A DNA stretch of 64,000 nucleotides from NCBI GenBank assembly GCA_964035575.1, contig OZ037851.1:1426001-1490000 (forward strand), written 5' to 3'. Position 1 is the first letter of the stretch; each line of letters begins with the position of its first letter. Made by a program: the position numbers and the translations under genes. A model generated the notes under the pieces. It was not told where the DNA came from. It searched no databases and saw nothing but the letters and a program-made list of their open reading frames with translations. The stretch is from Rhynchopus sp. YZ270_cl-10 (taxonomy: Eukaryota; Euglenozoa; Diplonemea; Diplonemida; Diplonemidae). Below are positions 1 to 11,912 of this stretch, piece after piece.

Positions 1-38
1 GGTGCTGCTGTTCCTTGCGGTGATCTGTTTCATTGCAG

Positions 39-3000
39 GGCGCCGGGCGAAGGTGGAGGTTGTAAAGGAGCCTGAGAAGGAGATTGTTCTTGGACCCCTT
101 GGCGTGCCGAGTATCCTGCCTAATGGAGGGAAACACCCTGCAGGGACTCCTCTGGTTGTCGTCCCGGTACCGCATGCCTCTGCCTACTATCGAATTGGGC
201 ATCCCCATACTGTGCACGGTGAGGAGTTTAGAAGGCTCGATGGAAGCACCATAGTGCTAGGTGCACCTCACCCATGTGGAATCCCTGGTGGCGAGCTTCT
301 TGGCAGCCAATGGCAGGTCGGTCAATTTGTGGTCCAAGCATTCTGCTATGCACCAGGCAGGGAAGACTCTGAGATTGTCACGACCCTCATCGAGATCACC
401 CCACCGACAGGCGAGGTCTTCTTTTCCCATTCGGGCGGAACTTATGAAGAGCCGTTTGTACTGAACCTATTTCACCCAGAGACGACAAATATTCTGTACA
501 CCGCCGATGGGACGGACCCATGGGAAGGGGGTTTACCGTATCTGAACCCGCTTTATATTAATCGAAGCTGTGAAATCCGTGCTGTGGCGCAGGGGTCGCG
601 TGCTCCGTCACTTTCGAAGCATTTTGTCTTAGCGGAAGAATTGCCTCCGCCTACGCTGGCGCTGAATGGGGAGTTGGTTACGCAGGGTTGGGCGCCTGGG
701 TTGGATTATGAGGTGCAGTCGAAAGATGCGATGACGTTTTTTGCGAAGGAAGGGGGTGCAGTGTATTTCAGCATGGAGCGTCTGGACTGCGCAGTTGACG
801 TGGAGGAGGGGCAGGAGGTGCTGCAAAGTGCGCGGCAAGGGGGCTTCGACGTCGCTGCATTGGAGAACACCATTTCGAAGCTGTCGCGCGTATCAAAGAC
901 GTCGAAGGGCGCACCCTCAGAGGTGGCAAAGTACTCCATCTTCGAAAAAAGGTTTCTCGAGGAGGAGGCCCTCATGCAGCAGTCCTCAGCCACAAAGCCG
1001 GCCTGCGTCTTCACAACGCCCCCGACGCTGCGACCTGGGCGGTGGATCGTCCGTGCGTACTCTTCAAAACAGAAGTGGAAGGATTCACGCATTGTAACGT
1101 TTACCATCAGATGTCCGCCTGGGCCACCTGATGTCTTTGTTGTGCATGAAAACCGGCGGCAGCAGCCGTTGAACGACCACGACGAGTTTGCTCCACCTGC
1201 ACAAATCCGGTTTTCATCTGCAGAACCGGAGGTGCCCGCAGGGGACAGCCACGTGCCCCTGTCTGCCATATCTGCCACCTCACGGGGTCCTGGGAGTCTC
1301 TATCATATTCTCACCTGCAGGCTCAGTAAAGTAGGTTGTGTCCCAGAGGAGAAGAGCTTCTTCGTGCGTGACAGTGACCGTCCCGAAAACATGCTGTACG
1401 CAGCAGAGGATGGTGAGTACGTGCTCGACTACTTCGTCACCGACGCCGCAACAAAGGGCATAAGCGAGTCCCGCCAGCGCACGTTCTTCGTGAAGTCTGC
1501 GCGTCCAGTGCAGCTGCTCCCCCCAGCCTGCTACCCAAGTCAAGGAACGTTTACCGTCCCAGCACAACTCCAAAATGGGGATGAAAGGGACGAACTGACA
1601 ACTTCCCACACAGGGTTCAAAATCCTGCTGAATTCGCCGAATCTGGACCATACGTCGATCAAAATTCAGATCAAAATCGAACGCGAAGGGACCTCAACAT
1701 CGCCCGAGAAAAAACCGTCGAAATATGAAAAATTTGTTGTCTGTGCACCGGGCGAGGAGGTGGATATTGACTGCTATGGGCAGGTTAAGGTAACGCTTGT
1801 TTCCTTTTACTTCAAAAATTTTGGTGCCGGGGCACACAGGGCCGATACACATGAGGGACCGATGCGCCTTGCTTTCAACGACTCTGCTCTCCCTCTCTCC
1901 TGGGAGGACACAGACCTGACAACACTGCCCATGCAGCAACGCTTGGACGTCGGTGTGTCGCCGTCCGTGGTGCACAGCTTCAATATCCTGCCACCTCCTC
2001 CAAAGCTGTGCCCAGGTGGGTCTGGGTCCTTTTCCGTAGGCTTTATGGCGCATTTGTACAAACCGGTGCTGCCCAACTTTGTTGACTTCTGTGTGCACTA
2101 CTCCGTCAGTGGGTGGGTTGGTGGTGTCCCTATTCAGACCAAAAGCTACAAAACACAGAACTATGAAAACGTCATCGGCCTTGCGGATGAGGGGCGCTAC
2201 GTCGTGACGGCGTGCACAGAGGTCATCCAGAACAGCTCCGTCACCTCCATCCCGAACACCGCTTCAGTCTTCTCCAACGAAATCGAAGTATTCTACGAGG
2301 TGCAGAGCAGCGGTGGTGGCCCCCTTTCCCCACCTGCCGTCCGTTCCCTCAACGTCCCTACTCAGCCGAGCGCACCACCAGCACCGGTCTTCCACCCGAT
2401 CGAAAAATACCACAAAGGGGACAGCCTGCACGTTTACTTACAGGTCTCGCAGTTTGGCGACTTTGGTGGGATGCTGGGTCAATCCTTTGCGGGGTCCTCT
2501 GTCAACCATTCGCCCGCAGGGAGTCCATCGATGTCTGCAGCGTCGCCAAAACTGCAGGTTTTCTACTCAATAAACAAGAAGATCAGCAAATCAACTCCGT
2601 CTGACGAGACGTTGTACCAGAACGACCATCCAATTCTTATTACCAAGGAGGACGAGGTGGACCTGGGTGGTGATGCGCGTGGTGTTGTTATCTATGCTAT
2701 AACACGCTGCCCTGCGGACAGCATGGCGCCGAACAGCACAGCAAAACGCTACTCTCACGTTGTCGAGAAGGTGTACTCCTTCAATGAAACCCAAGCGAAT
2801 GAAGAGCCAGAGCCTGCACACAACGCTCCCTTACAGCCGACACTTACCTGCCACGCAACGGAGCTGTCACTGCAGCTCAAAACCGATGACCCAACGGTGT
2901 CCGCTTTGTACACTTTGAACGGTTCTGCTCCGATGACGACAGCAGAGGGGTGCACCTATGAGTTGCCATACGGGCATGCCTTCAGCATCCCTGCTAAGGG

Positions 3001-3859
3001 GACCACTGAGGTGCGCGCCGTTGCAGTGGACTCAAAGAAACGTGTTGCGCCTTCGAGGGTCGTGTCGAAGTGCTTTGTGGAGGGAACGCTCCCACAGCTT
3101 CCCCTCGCACAGCAAGGGAAGCGCACCGCAGCCTCTGTAGAACTGCGTGACGACGCAGAGACCCCGGAGGGTTGTCTCAAACCACCCCTTTTCGTCGCCC
3201 ACGCTCGGGTTGTGGTGGTCGTTGCGACCACCAAAGACCCGACAGCAATAGTACGTTACACCCTAGATGGTGCACCTCCATCGCCGTTCAGCGCAGTACT
3301 CCCTTCCGGTGGGGTGCAGATTGCTGTGCATGGGACAGATGCGCCTGCCACATTCCGTTGTGTTGCATTCGATTTTTCAAACACAGTGTGCTCCAAAGAG
3401 GTTGTCCAAGGCTTTGTACACACTGTCATGCAGGAAGAAGGGTTTTCTCCAGAAATGCATTCTTTAAGCAGACCGAGAGGTGGGGGGTTGGGTGCGACGC
3501 ACATTCCAGAGTATCAGGCTGCGCGTGAGGCGGGTGGGGGTGCGGATTTTGTGGACAGCAGCGTGCAAGCGGATATGGTGGTGGCAGGGGGGACGGTGGT
3601 GGAATCCCCGTCATATGCTGTGGACGTTCCAGCATCTGAAGTGATACCAGCAACTCTTGTGGAGAGAGGAGCCAGAGAGAGGGGTGCCAGGCCAAGAGAG
3701 GCGGTTCCGGTGTTATCCACAGAGGCGACGGACCCGTTTGTCCGTGGGCTGACTTCAGAGAAGCTCAGACAAGCGAAACGCACCGCTATGTTAGAGGACC
3801 TCCGCAAGCAAGAACGCCATCTCCGAGAAGAGGCAGATCGAGCAAGGAAAACCAGATGA
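39..3859 (+). CDS. Large protein with chitobiase-C-terminal-like repeats (5' partial)
   Basis: The frame is open from the window edge. A pyrimidine-rich stretch ending in AG at 37-38 suggests that the visible coding exon begins at 39 and that earlier exons lie outside. About 1,270 codons run uninterrupted to the stop. At least three segments resemble the beta-sandwich called CHB_HEX_C_1 or Fn3-associated: around residues 161-212 (core ILYTADGTDPWEGG), 960-1026 (ALYTLNGSAPMTT) and 1078-1140 (IVRYTLDGAPPSPF). Each has the Y-T-x-D/N-G-x-x-P turn followed by an R-A/C-V-A strand. Between them lie poorly conserved sandwich-like stretches. The last ~60 residues are charged and probably helical. Such repeats occur in many protist surface or structural proteins; no enzymatic residues are seen. 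The hydrophobic start of the open frame is more likely intron than membrane segment. Function unknown. Confidence 0.7.
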
Positions 3860-4217
3860 GAATTCTGATGTAAAAAAAAACAGTCGAATTCTAAAATGAA
3901 AAAAGGTGGGAAAGGGAAGGGGGGTGTTAACAATAGATGTACCAATTTAGGCTGTACAATGTTTCTTTTCTTTTTTTTGATCTTGTAGAAAAAGATGCCA
4001 TCTTTTCAAAAAAATATTTTTTGTTTTTTGTCATGAAAATAACAGAAGTCTTGCCCAATCCCCCCACTACCCAAAAAATTAGAAACAATAATTTTAAAAA
4101 ACGGTTCGATTCCTTTTTCCTACAACCCCCCCCCCATTCCCCCCTTTAAAAAACATCCATTTTTTCATTTACACCCCACCACATAGGCAGCGGGCACACA
4201 GTGCACAACGCTTTTCA
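3860..4217. other. Intergenic spacer with putative trans-splice acceptors
   Basis: No gene is seen. The spacer is rich in homopolymer A, T and C. Just before the next start codon, pyrimidine-rich sequence ends in CACATAG (about 4180) and CACACAG (about 4200), suitable as spliced-leader acceptors. Confidence 0.5.
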
Positions 4218-6597
4218 ATGTCGGAGTCTATGATGTCCCCTGGTAGGCCGAACAGTGCACCTGGTGTAGCGCCTCCGCCTCCGGCACCTGCTGCGGCCCC
4301 TTCGCCTACGATGCACAGTGTTTCTGATACGGCGACGTCTGTGAACTCTGCGGTCAACGTGAACGCATCTGCCGCGACTGCTGCTGTCATCAACTCCGCC
4401 AACGCAGAAGCCGTGCAGGCCAGCACCGTGCTCGCAACGATGGGTGCTGTCTCAGCCCCTACCCCGATGCTCTCCGCTGCGTCCTCCCTTCCTGCCTACG
4501 CACCCCTCCCCACATCGTCCTCAGCCATCGAAGCTCGCAACAAGGCGGAGGCAGAGTACCGAACCTGGGAGGCGCAGGCGGCACTGCAGGGGCAGTCGCC
4601 CCCACGGCACATCAACCTGGGGGGGCCTGCACCGACAGCGCATATCCCGCATACCCCCGTTGCAGTGCCATTAGCCCCAGCGATGACGCCCGTAGAAGAC
4701 ATCCTACGCCAAGCAGAGGTCGGTCTTCTCGCGACAGAGCGGAGGGTACGTTCAGAGGCAGACCAATTAGAGGCAACCAGGAAAAGCCATTTGTTAGCAA
4801 CAGAGGCGCAGTCGCAGAGAATGCGGAACGAAGTGTTGCAAGACATTGAGCAGCTGGAGCGGCAGTGGAATGAAAAGAAGACGGACGATATACACGACAT
4901 TGAGCTGATGAGACAGCAGGTTGCCGATCGGGAGACGCGTCTTCGGGTTGCCGAGGCGGAGCACCAGGAGGAGGTGATCCGTGCCGACGACGACATCCGC
5001 AGGCGTGCGTTGACAACGGAGGAGGCGCGACGCAGAACCACGCAGGCCTTGGAGCAGCGTCTCCGTGCAGAGATCTTATCGGAGCTTGCACCGAAGCTGC
5101 GCATCGATATCGAGAAGGAGTTGACAGAGCGGATCACACACGAGGTGCAGGCGGACCTTCATAAAGAGTTCCAGGTGATGTGTGGGAATGTGCGTGTGGA
5201 GGTGGACCATGCACGCCTACAGATGCACGCAGAGATCGAGGCGGCGCTGCTGCCTAAGGTGGAGGCCAGGCTGCTTCCGGATCTGGTGGCAAAGGCCGAG
5301 GCGCAAGTGCAAAACTCAATAGTCACGCAGCTCCAAGAAACAGCAAACAGCGCCTCCCGTCTCCGTGATGAGCTCAAGCTAGTCGCCACAGAGCGTGACC
5401 ACTTCGCAGATGAAATCCAGAATATGACTGCCAACTACAAACAAGAGATGGACGCTGCCTCGGACGCGCTGTTCACTGAGCGACAGAGGGCGCAACAGCT
5501 TGCGACCGACCTTGCATCTGCACAGGAGAAGCTCAACCGGTATGAACCTGCTAAAGATCAGTATTATCTTGCCACCTCATTTTTCTGGATTGCCAAAACC
5601 TTATTCCAAACACATCCGCAGGTTTGAAGAGGAGCGCAAGCTGTACCCCTTGCTGAAGGAGGTGGAGTCCATGCCTGCACCCTGGGCGCACGTAAACATG
5701 CAGCTCGACGTCTTGAAGAAGGAGAACAGCCACCTCCAGGCAGACGCACAGTTCTCCGCCAAGGAGATCGAGATGCTCAGGTACCGCTTCCCCCCATACA
5801 ACACCCGTCTTTCCCCCGCCACCCTACCTCCCCACACCACATCCTACTACACCACACAGAAAGCAAATCATGGAGAACATGGGACAACAGGCGCCCGCGA
5901 ACGCAGCCATCTCACCGCAACGAATGGTATGCCCCAACGCTACCCGTTCCCCCCGTTGCAAACCACACAACACCTTACCATATGCGCCCATATTTCAATA
6001 CGGGCACAAGATGGGCGGATATGGGCGCCCATATTAAATGTGGGCGCAATATGGGCCCATATTGTGCCCATATTTCAGTATGGGCGCATAAATATCCCAT
6101 AGTGCCCATATCCAGTTTTTTGGGTGTGCACATATTGGCAGCTGCCCATATGGGTGTTCCATCTTTTACCTTACAAACCATTTAATATTCATTTCTTCAC
6201 ACAGCACCATGGAAAGCAGCTGCCGGCGACACCTGCGGGCATGTCTACGAGTCTGCCTTTGATGGAGTCTGTGATGAGCAGGCAGACGAAGTGCGGCGAC
6301 AGGTCGTTCTCTTTCAGCCCGCAGACGCAGCATGGGAGCGTGCGGCAGACGGCTACGCCACGTCGTGCACCGACACCACAAAAGCGTGTGTCGTCCATTC
6401 CTCATAAGAACCGCTTCCGCCACACACCAGTCAAGGAGGCGCAGTCGCCTACCTTTGCCTTAGCGAAGGGCGACAGAGACAGAATATTCTTTGCAGAAAT
6501 GGAGCAATTAAAAGCACAGTCCGAAAAAGAGGCCGCAAAACGGAAGATCAAACCACTCTCCCGCGCTGCTGCCTCGCCGCGTGGTTCCATGCGTTGA
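4218..6597 (+). CDS. Coiled-coil protein, four exons
   Basis: Exons 4218-5539, 5622-5780, 5860-5926 and 6205-6597 join in frame to give about 646 residues. The introns (82, 79 and 278 nt) begin GTATGA, GTACCG and GTATGC and end in CAG. The first ~150 residues are low complexity, rich in Ala, Pro and Ser. Residues ~155-495 form a long charged heptad-like coiled coil with many Glu, Arg and Gln. The last ~150 residues are basic and Ser/Pro rich and end in PRGSMR. No catalytic motif is seen. The composition suits a cytoskeletal or flagellar structural protein, but that is inference only. The third intron carries a short palindromic minisatellite. The start is the first ATG after two candidate splice acceptors. 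Confidence 0.75.
5985..6150. repeat. Palindromic minisatellite of GGGCGCATAT-like units in an intron
   Basis: Units such as GCGCCCATATT and AATATGGGCGC alternate in both orientations about ten times inside intron 3 of the coiled-coil gene, so the intron RNA could fold into nested hairpins. Confidence 0.7.
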
Positions 6598-7206
6598 AGT
6601 TGAGGAAGGATGAAATGGGAAAATAATTTTGAAAAAAAAGAAAAAAGGAAAAAGAAAAAATTTGTATCTAGAAAAGTAAAGCAGTCCCCATCGTGTTAAC
6701 ATGTTGGGTTGTTTGCTTCTCCAAAAATGTTTGTTGCTTTTTTTGATGTTGTTGTTATTCTTGTGCATAGATTAGAAATAAACGCGTAAAAATGTCAATC
6801 TGTCGAAACAAAAAAAAAGGTGTGTTTCAGGACATTCCCTTCCCCTCACTATTGTAACCAAAAAAGAACTCATGTGACCCTCCCCTCTTGTCATTTATTA
6901 TACCACCCCGAAGCCACTTCTGCGTTTTGCCCTTTGTCCGTGTCTTTCAGGTAAACTTATAGTAGTTCTGTTTCTTCTTTGGCCTCTCATCGTCAGTGTG
7001 GTGCGTCCAGTACCCCCCTGCTTCGCAAGAGCATACTGACCACAGTGCGGGAGATGCACCACCCAGCACAGCATCTTCGAAGTCTTCATTTGAAATAAAA
7101 CTGTATTCTGATAATGTACATCAGAGCTTCTTGTTCCTGTTGTTGTAGCGCTTATTGTTGTGGTGGCCGGGGCTTCGACCCTTGGACCTGCTTCTGTCAC
7201 CGCTTC
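6598..7206. other. Spacer between convergent genes; possible basic exon on the minus strand
   Basis: Mostly A/T homopolymers. On the minus strand, about 7190-7110, one frame reads as an Arg/Ser/Asn-rich tail (GDRSRSKGRSPGHHNNKRY) ending in a stop. It could be an alternative last exon of the zinc-finger gene next to it, but no convincing donor joins them. Confidence 0.3.
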
Positions 7207-7457
7207 TCATTCATCTTCCTGTGGGGGGAGATTGCCGCCATGAACTCCGTGCGAACCCCGGATGTGGTCCAGCATCTTCTCTGATGACGCGCAATCAAAG
7301 GTGCAGAGGAGGCAACCGTTCTCTACCCTTTGCTGCGTCGGGGCGCTGGTTCCCCCAAAAAGCCTGTCAACGAAGGTCTCATGCGCGCGCCGGATGTGGT
7401 CCACCATCACGGGCTCACATGCACTGGAGAAGAGACAGGCAGATTCAGTCGCTGAGC
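7207..7457 (-). CDS. C2H2 zinc-finger protein, 3' exon (partial model)
   Basis: Read on the minus strand, the exon begins after a CCCAG acceptor at about 7458. It encodes one canonical finger, CLLCTFDCASSEKMLDH followed by IRGSH (C-x2-C-x12-H-x4-H). Before it lies a divergent finger with the same helix end (MVDHIRRAHETF) and a C-x12-H spacing but no clear first Cys in this exon. The frame ends NLPPQEDE plus stop. Upstream minus-strand sequence near 7530-7560 has a C-V-S-C reading that could supply the missing Cys pair through a GTAGAC donor, but no start codon was found for it. It is one of the few host-like genes on the minus strand. Paired fingers with a D-H-I-R helix suggest RNA or DNA binding; the target is unknown. 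Confidence 0.5.
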
Positions 7458-7889
7458 CTGGGTATGGACACAGAAGTCAACACACGGCTAGTATTAGTGT
7501 CGCCGCCTATGCCACCGCCGCCAGCGCAGCGTCTACCGCACGACACACACAACCCGACCGGTCCTTGTGGTTCCTCATCTCCGGGTTGGTTCGGGGTTTG
7601 CGCATGATTCAGAATTTGTCATGATCCTCTGGGAACTCGTGCCTGACCTCTGTGTTCCCATTGTCACTCCTGTGTACACATCAGGGTCGGGTCCCCTGTC
7701 ATCTCCAGCGAACAGCAAACAAAAATTACCCCAGAAATCCAAAAAACGAAGTGACAACGAAGTACGCAATATGGAGTCCTTAGGAGCAAAAATGCGTTTT
7801 TTTCCGGCAAAAAAACGTAAAACCAGACCACGGAAAGAACCGACCATTTTTCTTTGTTTTTACCACCCACTTTTCCCACTCTCTCTTTC

Positions 7890-7891
7890 AG
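7890..7891 (+). other. Putative spliced-leader acceptor
   Basis: A 25-nt pyrimidine tract ending CTCTCTTTCAG lies 26 nt before the ATG at 7918. Confidence 0.45.
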
Positions 7892-7917
7892 GCAATATTT
7901 TTTGCAACAAAGCTACA

Positions 7918-9576
7918 ATGTCTGACGCACCTCCATACCAAGCAATACACACCGCCTTGAAGGAGGAGCTGAGTCCACGGCGCGCCGCTTATGAGCAGGA
8001 TGCGAGAGGTCATACACAGACGTCACCTGCAGTGCATCGGGTACAGTGTGACTACAGCTCTCTCGCTGTGGCAGACGTGGACGCCATTTTGAAGCAGGTT
8101 CCTCAGAATATGTCGAACCCTGAGCTCGCCTTGGCGTCGTTGCTGTCTTCGCGTGGTGCGCTGGCAGATCACTACAGAACACATCTGAGCCAGGCAGACG
8201 CAACACCGCTGCCGCAGAGGGTTGCCACCAATGCTCACAACTTTTATCTGAATTCAAAGAAACCGGATGTCCCGAAGAAAGTCTTTGGTTCGCCCATTCG
8301 GCGCAAGATTCTACGTGAGGAAGCACACTACGAAGGCAAAATGGAGAACATCGGGCAGGTCGTGCAGCACGTTGCTGACATTCTCGGCATCGATACAAGA
8401 GACCTTCCAGAGTCTTTGCTGGCAGACGCTTTAGAGCCTTTGCCAGACGTATACTTCGGCTCTCCTGGCGCCGAGGGGAAGAAGTGGAACCAATCTCTCT
8501 CAGCAAAGGAGAAGGCGCGGGTCTGCACGGAACACATCCTGAAGGAGCGTCCGTGGATCGACACCGAATCCTCTTTGCCGCCTTTGGATGAAACAGCTGC
8601 TGCTGCTGCGGCCCATCTTTTGTTATATGCGGAAGGAATCCAAGGGTTGCGTGAAATGCACTACCAGACCCCTAAGAAAGGCCGCGAAGTGACCTGCATC
8701 GTGGAGGTAGGGTCTGGGAAGGGGAAGACAACGATTGCAGCGAAGCCCGGCGATGACGGCATTGTTGTTGCTGTTGACGATATGGATGAGACGCTGCTTG
8801 CAGTTAAATTCGACCTCCGCAGGGACAACGTTGATGCGAGCGTTCCGGTCTTTAATGTTCCTGCCGCTTCGGTGAAGGTTAAACACCGTCGTCTCATTCC
8901 TATTGAAGCTATTGAACGGTGGGGGGCAAAAGGAAAAGAACATCCTAGTGTTGCTGCGCATACCCCGATTGCGCAAAGTACAGAGAGAAAGAGTGCGTCA
9001 CGTAGTGTACCGCCACCTTCGTTGAATTCGGTGCTTCGGCCGTTGGTGCATGCGGTAGGTGGAGAAGGGGTGCTGGCACAGCATCTCAGTCTCGATTCAA
9101 TGGAGACGACGCTGCCCTTCACCCCCGGTGTCTCTCAGGCCTTTCATCTGCGGGTGGACGATAGTGTAGGGGCCGGCAAATCGATGGACAGCAGGCAATA
9201 CAATTCGGTCGTGATGCTGATTGGGCGATATGTCACCGTCGTGGACGACCCCTTGCGTATATCGCACTATTGCGAGGCAACGTTTGACAAGAATGTGGAT
9301 GTATACAATGCTGTGGCAGCGGCAGGCTGTCTCGGGAAGGTGACCGAAGTCAACATTGCAGCAGAAACTGCACGCATCGTCATATACGGCAAGGGGCTGG
9401 CACCCTGGCTCCCGCTTGCGTGCCTCGCAATTAAGAACAAAGACCCTTTCCTTGTCCTCGGGTGCAGACAAACCTCCGTCTCTGTGTTAGGCGCACCAAA
9501 CAAATGTGACATACAAAAGGCAGCAACTTCCATTGCCGCGCACGAAGAGAAGTTGCGTCGGCAACGGCGGGTTTAA
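7918..9576 (+). CDS. Hypothetical protein, single exon, 552 aa
   Basis: One open frame from the ATG at 7918, 26 nt after a strong acceptor-like tract. The N-terminal third is hydrophilic with short helices. A middle portion (about residues 255-345) has a beta-rich stretch with V-E-V-G-S-G-K-G-K-T-T, which looks like a P-loop but does not fit G-x4-G-K-T. The C-terminal ~100 residues contain G-K-V-T-E-V followed by A-R-I-V-I-Y-G-K-G and W-L-P-L-A-C-L. That pattern recalls SH3-like barrels of the MIB/HERC2 type, at low confidence. No membrane segments or signal peptide. The ORF track's longer upstream open frame has no sequence support and is excluded. Function unknown. Confidence 0.7.
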   Translation: MSDAPPYQAIHTALKEELSPRRAAYEQDARGHTQTSPAVHRVQCDYSSLAVADVDAILKQVPQNMSNPELALASLLSSRGALADHYRTHLSQADATPLPQRVATNAHNFYLNSKKPDVPKKVFGSPIRRKILREEAHYEGKMENIGQVVQHVADILGIDTRDLPESLLADALEPLPDVYFGSPGAEGKKWNQSLSAKEKARVCTEHILKERPWIDTESSLPPLDETAAAAAAHLLLYAEGIQGLREMHYQTPKKGREVTCIVEVGSGKGKTTIAAKPGDDGIVVAVDDMDETLLAVKFDLRRDNVDASVPVFNVPAASVKVKHRRLIPIEAIERWGAKGKEHPSVAAHTPIAQSTERKSASRSVPPPSLNSVLRPLVHAVGGEGVLAQHLSLDSMETTLPFTPGVSQAFHLRVDDSVGAGKSMDSRQYNSVVMLIGRYVTVVDDPLRISHYCEATFDKNVDVYNAVAAAGCLGKVTEVNIAAETARIVIYGKGLAPWLPLACLAIKNKDPFLVLGCRQTSVSVLGAPNKCDIQKAATSIAAHEEKLRRQRRV

Positions 9577-9833
9577 AGAAAAAAAAAAAAATGCAAAGAG
9601 AAGAAAGAAGAAAAACCCTGATGTGACAGTACAGCAACCTCGGTTGTTGAATGATGGACGAAACGGAAAGAAAAGAAGAGAAAGCGCTGTAAACGCCCTT
9701 TTTTGTACCTGTATCTAGAAAACAAAAAAAAAATGTAGGGGGGTGTTCACCATTTTTTTCCCCCCCAAAGGGGTAAAGAGAACGTCTTGAACCTATGCAT
9801 CATCCCCCAAAGGAAAACACATAAAAAAGCACC

Positions 9834-10977
9834 ATGGCTGAGAACGCTGCTCCTGCATTCATCTCGAGCAAGACGTTTGACGGGTCGAAGGAGGGGTACT
9901 GCTTCAGGGCCGGGGATCAGGTATGACACATGCACCGTCACCCACCTCTACCTACAACCGCTACCAGGGGCAAGGGTACTACCTAGATGATAGCGAGAGC
10001 CCAACACCTGCAGCGGAAACCGCAAGCCCAGTGGAGGAGCTGACGGAGATCCAGAAAGAGACAGCAGGCTTCGTGGTGGAGGAGTACAAGCCGCAGCACG
10101 TAACGCTGCCGTCGCGAGATCCGCGTATTGCAGGCATGAGCAAGAAGCAGCTCAAGAAGCACGCAAAGATGAGTGAACAGCAGTTGGTGCTCCTGGGCCT
10201 GCAGGGTATTGACTTCAACGCAGTCCTGGCAGGGGCGACTGTCGTTGTCGAGGGGGAGGCTCCGAAGGAAGCAGCGGGTGACAAAGCAGACAAGCCTGCA
10301 CAACCCGACGCCGACCTCTCACCAGACGTGCAAGCCACTATGAAGGCTCAGAAAAGTATGGTTTTTTCAGAAAAAATACGTATCCTAGTGCTAGGGTGCA
10401 GAACTGTGTGAATATAAAATCCACACCAATCTCAGGAAAGCGGGAAGAAGACCCAAACGGCCACCGAGGACGTTACGCCAGCCAGACCTCGACACATGGC
10501 TTTCAGGAGTCGAACATACAAAGGTATGTTATCCCCCCCAACGCAAGGTGTATTGCGCCAAAGTCGGGCTTGCATGTTATAGCGTCGAGCTTCCGCCTGA
10601 GGCAGTTCTCAAGCTTGGCGCCGTTTTTGGAACCCTTCGCGACCTGCGCTTCTAGCACTCACCAATGAGCGCCACCAGTCATCTTACCAACTTGTATAGG
10701 TCTTTTCAGACATTTCTCACCGACAGAGGATTCACCTCTTATTGGACGCGTGTACACGGCCTAGTTTTTTTTGGTTTACGGTTTATCTATTTTCCACCAC
10801 CACATCTGCTCTATTCCGTATTTAGGTGTTCCACAAAACACTGACACCAAACACCCTCACAGACAAGACATCTATATGCTGTACAAAAACGACGGCTTGA
10901 GGAAACAACGTATCGAGAAACGTGCCGAACGTGACCGTACTGCGCATATCAAGAAGAGCAAACCTGCTTGGCTGTAG
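9834..10977 (+). CDS. Conserved-looking small protein, four exons
   Basis: Exons 9834-9920, 9968-10355, 10436-10523 and 10826-10977. The first intron is only 47 nt (GTATGA...CAG) and joins FRAGDQ to GQGYYLDD, recreating a smooth motif A-F-x5-F-x-G-x3-G-Y-x-F-x5-G-x-G-Y-Y. Exons 3 and 4 encode a basic tail, RTYKGVPQNTDTKHPHRQD through KKSKPAWL. The exon 2 to exon 3 join is one base out of frame if the GTATGG donor at 10356 is used: the A-run before it (GAAAA) is one base too long. A different donor, a homopolymer error or a real frameshift are all possible. I recognise the shape of the N-terminal motif but cannot name the family. The basic C-terminus suggests a nuclear or RNA-bound protein. 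Confidence 0.6.
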
Positions 10978-11309
10978 GTCCTGTGGGGGTACATTCTTCC
11001 TAGGGATAGGGGTGGGGGCGGGAGGGGGAGGGGGAGGGAGCCAAATACAAGCGTATTCGTTTCGTTTCTAGCCCGGGTTGGGAAGTGCCTTGATTCATTT
11101 CCTGTACTCTAGTAGTGGAGAAAGAGATTGTGTGCTTTTGTTTTTTTTCTTTCTCGGCGTTGTCCTCTAAAATGGGTAGTATCCCGGGGGTTTTTTTGAT
11201 GCAAACGCAACATTGCAGGGGTATACACGAAGAAAAAAGCCTTTTGAAAATATGGGATTGGTTTCTGTCTTCGCGAGCGTTGTGAACGGTGTGGTTGACC
11301 GTGCATGGT
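10978..11309. other. Spacer, nothing recognised
   Basis: G-rich run near 11000-11040, then A/T-rich sequence. No feature seen. Confidence 0.4.
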
Positions 11310-11754
11310 ATGCCAATGCTTTTTATTCACGAGGGGAAGAGAATGACACAAGCGTGAGTTTTTTTTGAAAATTTTTCTTGCACAATGTACACTGTGTACA
11401 TATTAAAACATTGAAAACAAAACAACATTTACAGGAGACTTCAGCAGTGGGTGCAGCCGCACCTGTGGGTGCTCACGACAACAACCCTGGTCATTGCAGT
11501 GCCGCTTGTGGTTGCAGGTGAAGTTGGTATGGACAGACAACCGCTTTTTGCCTCATCAAACCTTTTCTGGGCAATGGTTCGCTCTTATGAGCAACCCACA
11601 TTTGCTTTCAAACACCACAACCCTTTCAGACAAAGCACGTCTGCTGGCGTACAGCGGCCGTCTGAGAGACAAGCTTGTTGAGGACAAGAAGGACGCAGCA
11701 GCAGCAGAACTCGACGGAAGGCTCATTGCAATGAACACCGGCACCCAGCTCGAG
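11310..11754 (+). CDS. Small single-pass membrane protein, at least three exons (3' end unresolved)
   Basis: Exons 11310-11353, 11435-11526 and 11630-11754 join in frame through introns starting GTGAGT and GTATGG and ending ACAG and TTTCAG. The product begins MPMLFIHEGKR and has one hydrophobic segment (LWVLTTTTLVIAVPLVVAG, about residues 26-44). A charged helical stretch follows (LRDKLVEDKKDAAAAELDG), up to a GTATCT donor at 11755. The next exon was not identified with confidence; one candidate starts after CACTTAG near 11838. An upstream exon is also possible because the presumed start lies close after an in-frame stop. Topology suggests an anchored organelle or ER membrane protein. Family not recognised. 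The support is frame continuity across two splice junctions. Confidence 0.5.
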
Positions 11755-11912
11755 GTATCTATCCTCCCCTCTCAGTTCCCTTTGTTTAGTAAATTGTTAT
11801 ACGCAGTGAGGCATAATATTATTCATTTCCACTTAGCATATCCTCTACGGGCAGACAAAAAATTGTCTCAATGTTCCCATTCATTCCGATCAATGGGTGG
11901 AAGTGCGGCATA

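Noticed and set aside
1-38. N-terminal membrane segment LLFLAVICFIAG of the first protein
   Set aside because: A pyrimidine-rich tract ending in CAG at 36-38 makes this more likely the end of an intron; cannot be settled at the window edge.
4101-4113. GGTTCGATTCC, the pol III B-box consensus
   Set aside because: No A box, no cloverleaf and no acceptor stem around it; the surroundings are A/T homopolymers. No tRNA gene was found in the window.
8690-8725. Walker A (P-loop) in the 552-residue hypothetical protein
   Set aside because: VGSGKGKTT lacks Gly at the first position of G-x4-G-K-T and no Walker B or nucleotide-binding context follows.
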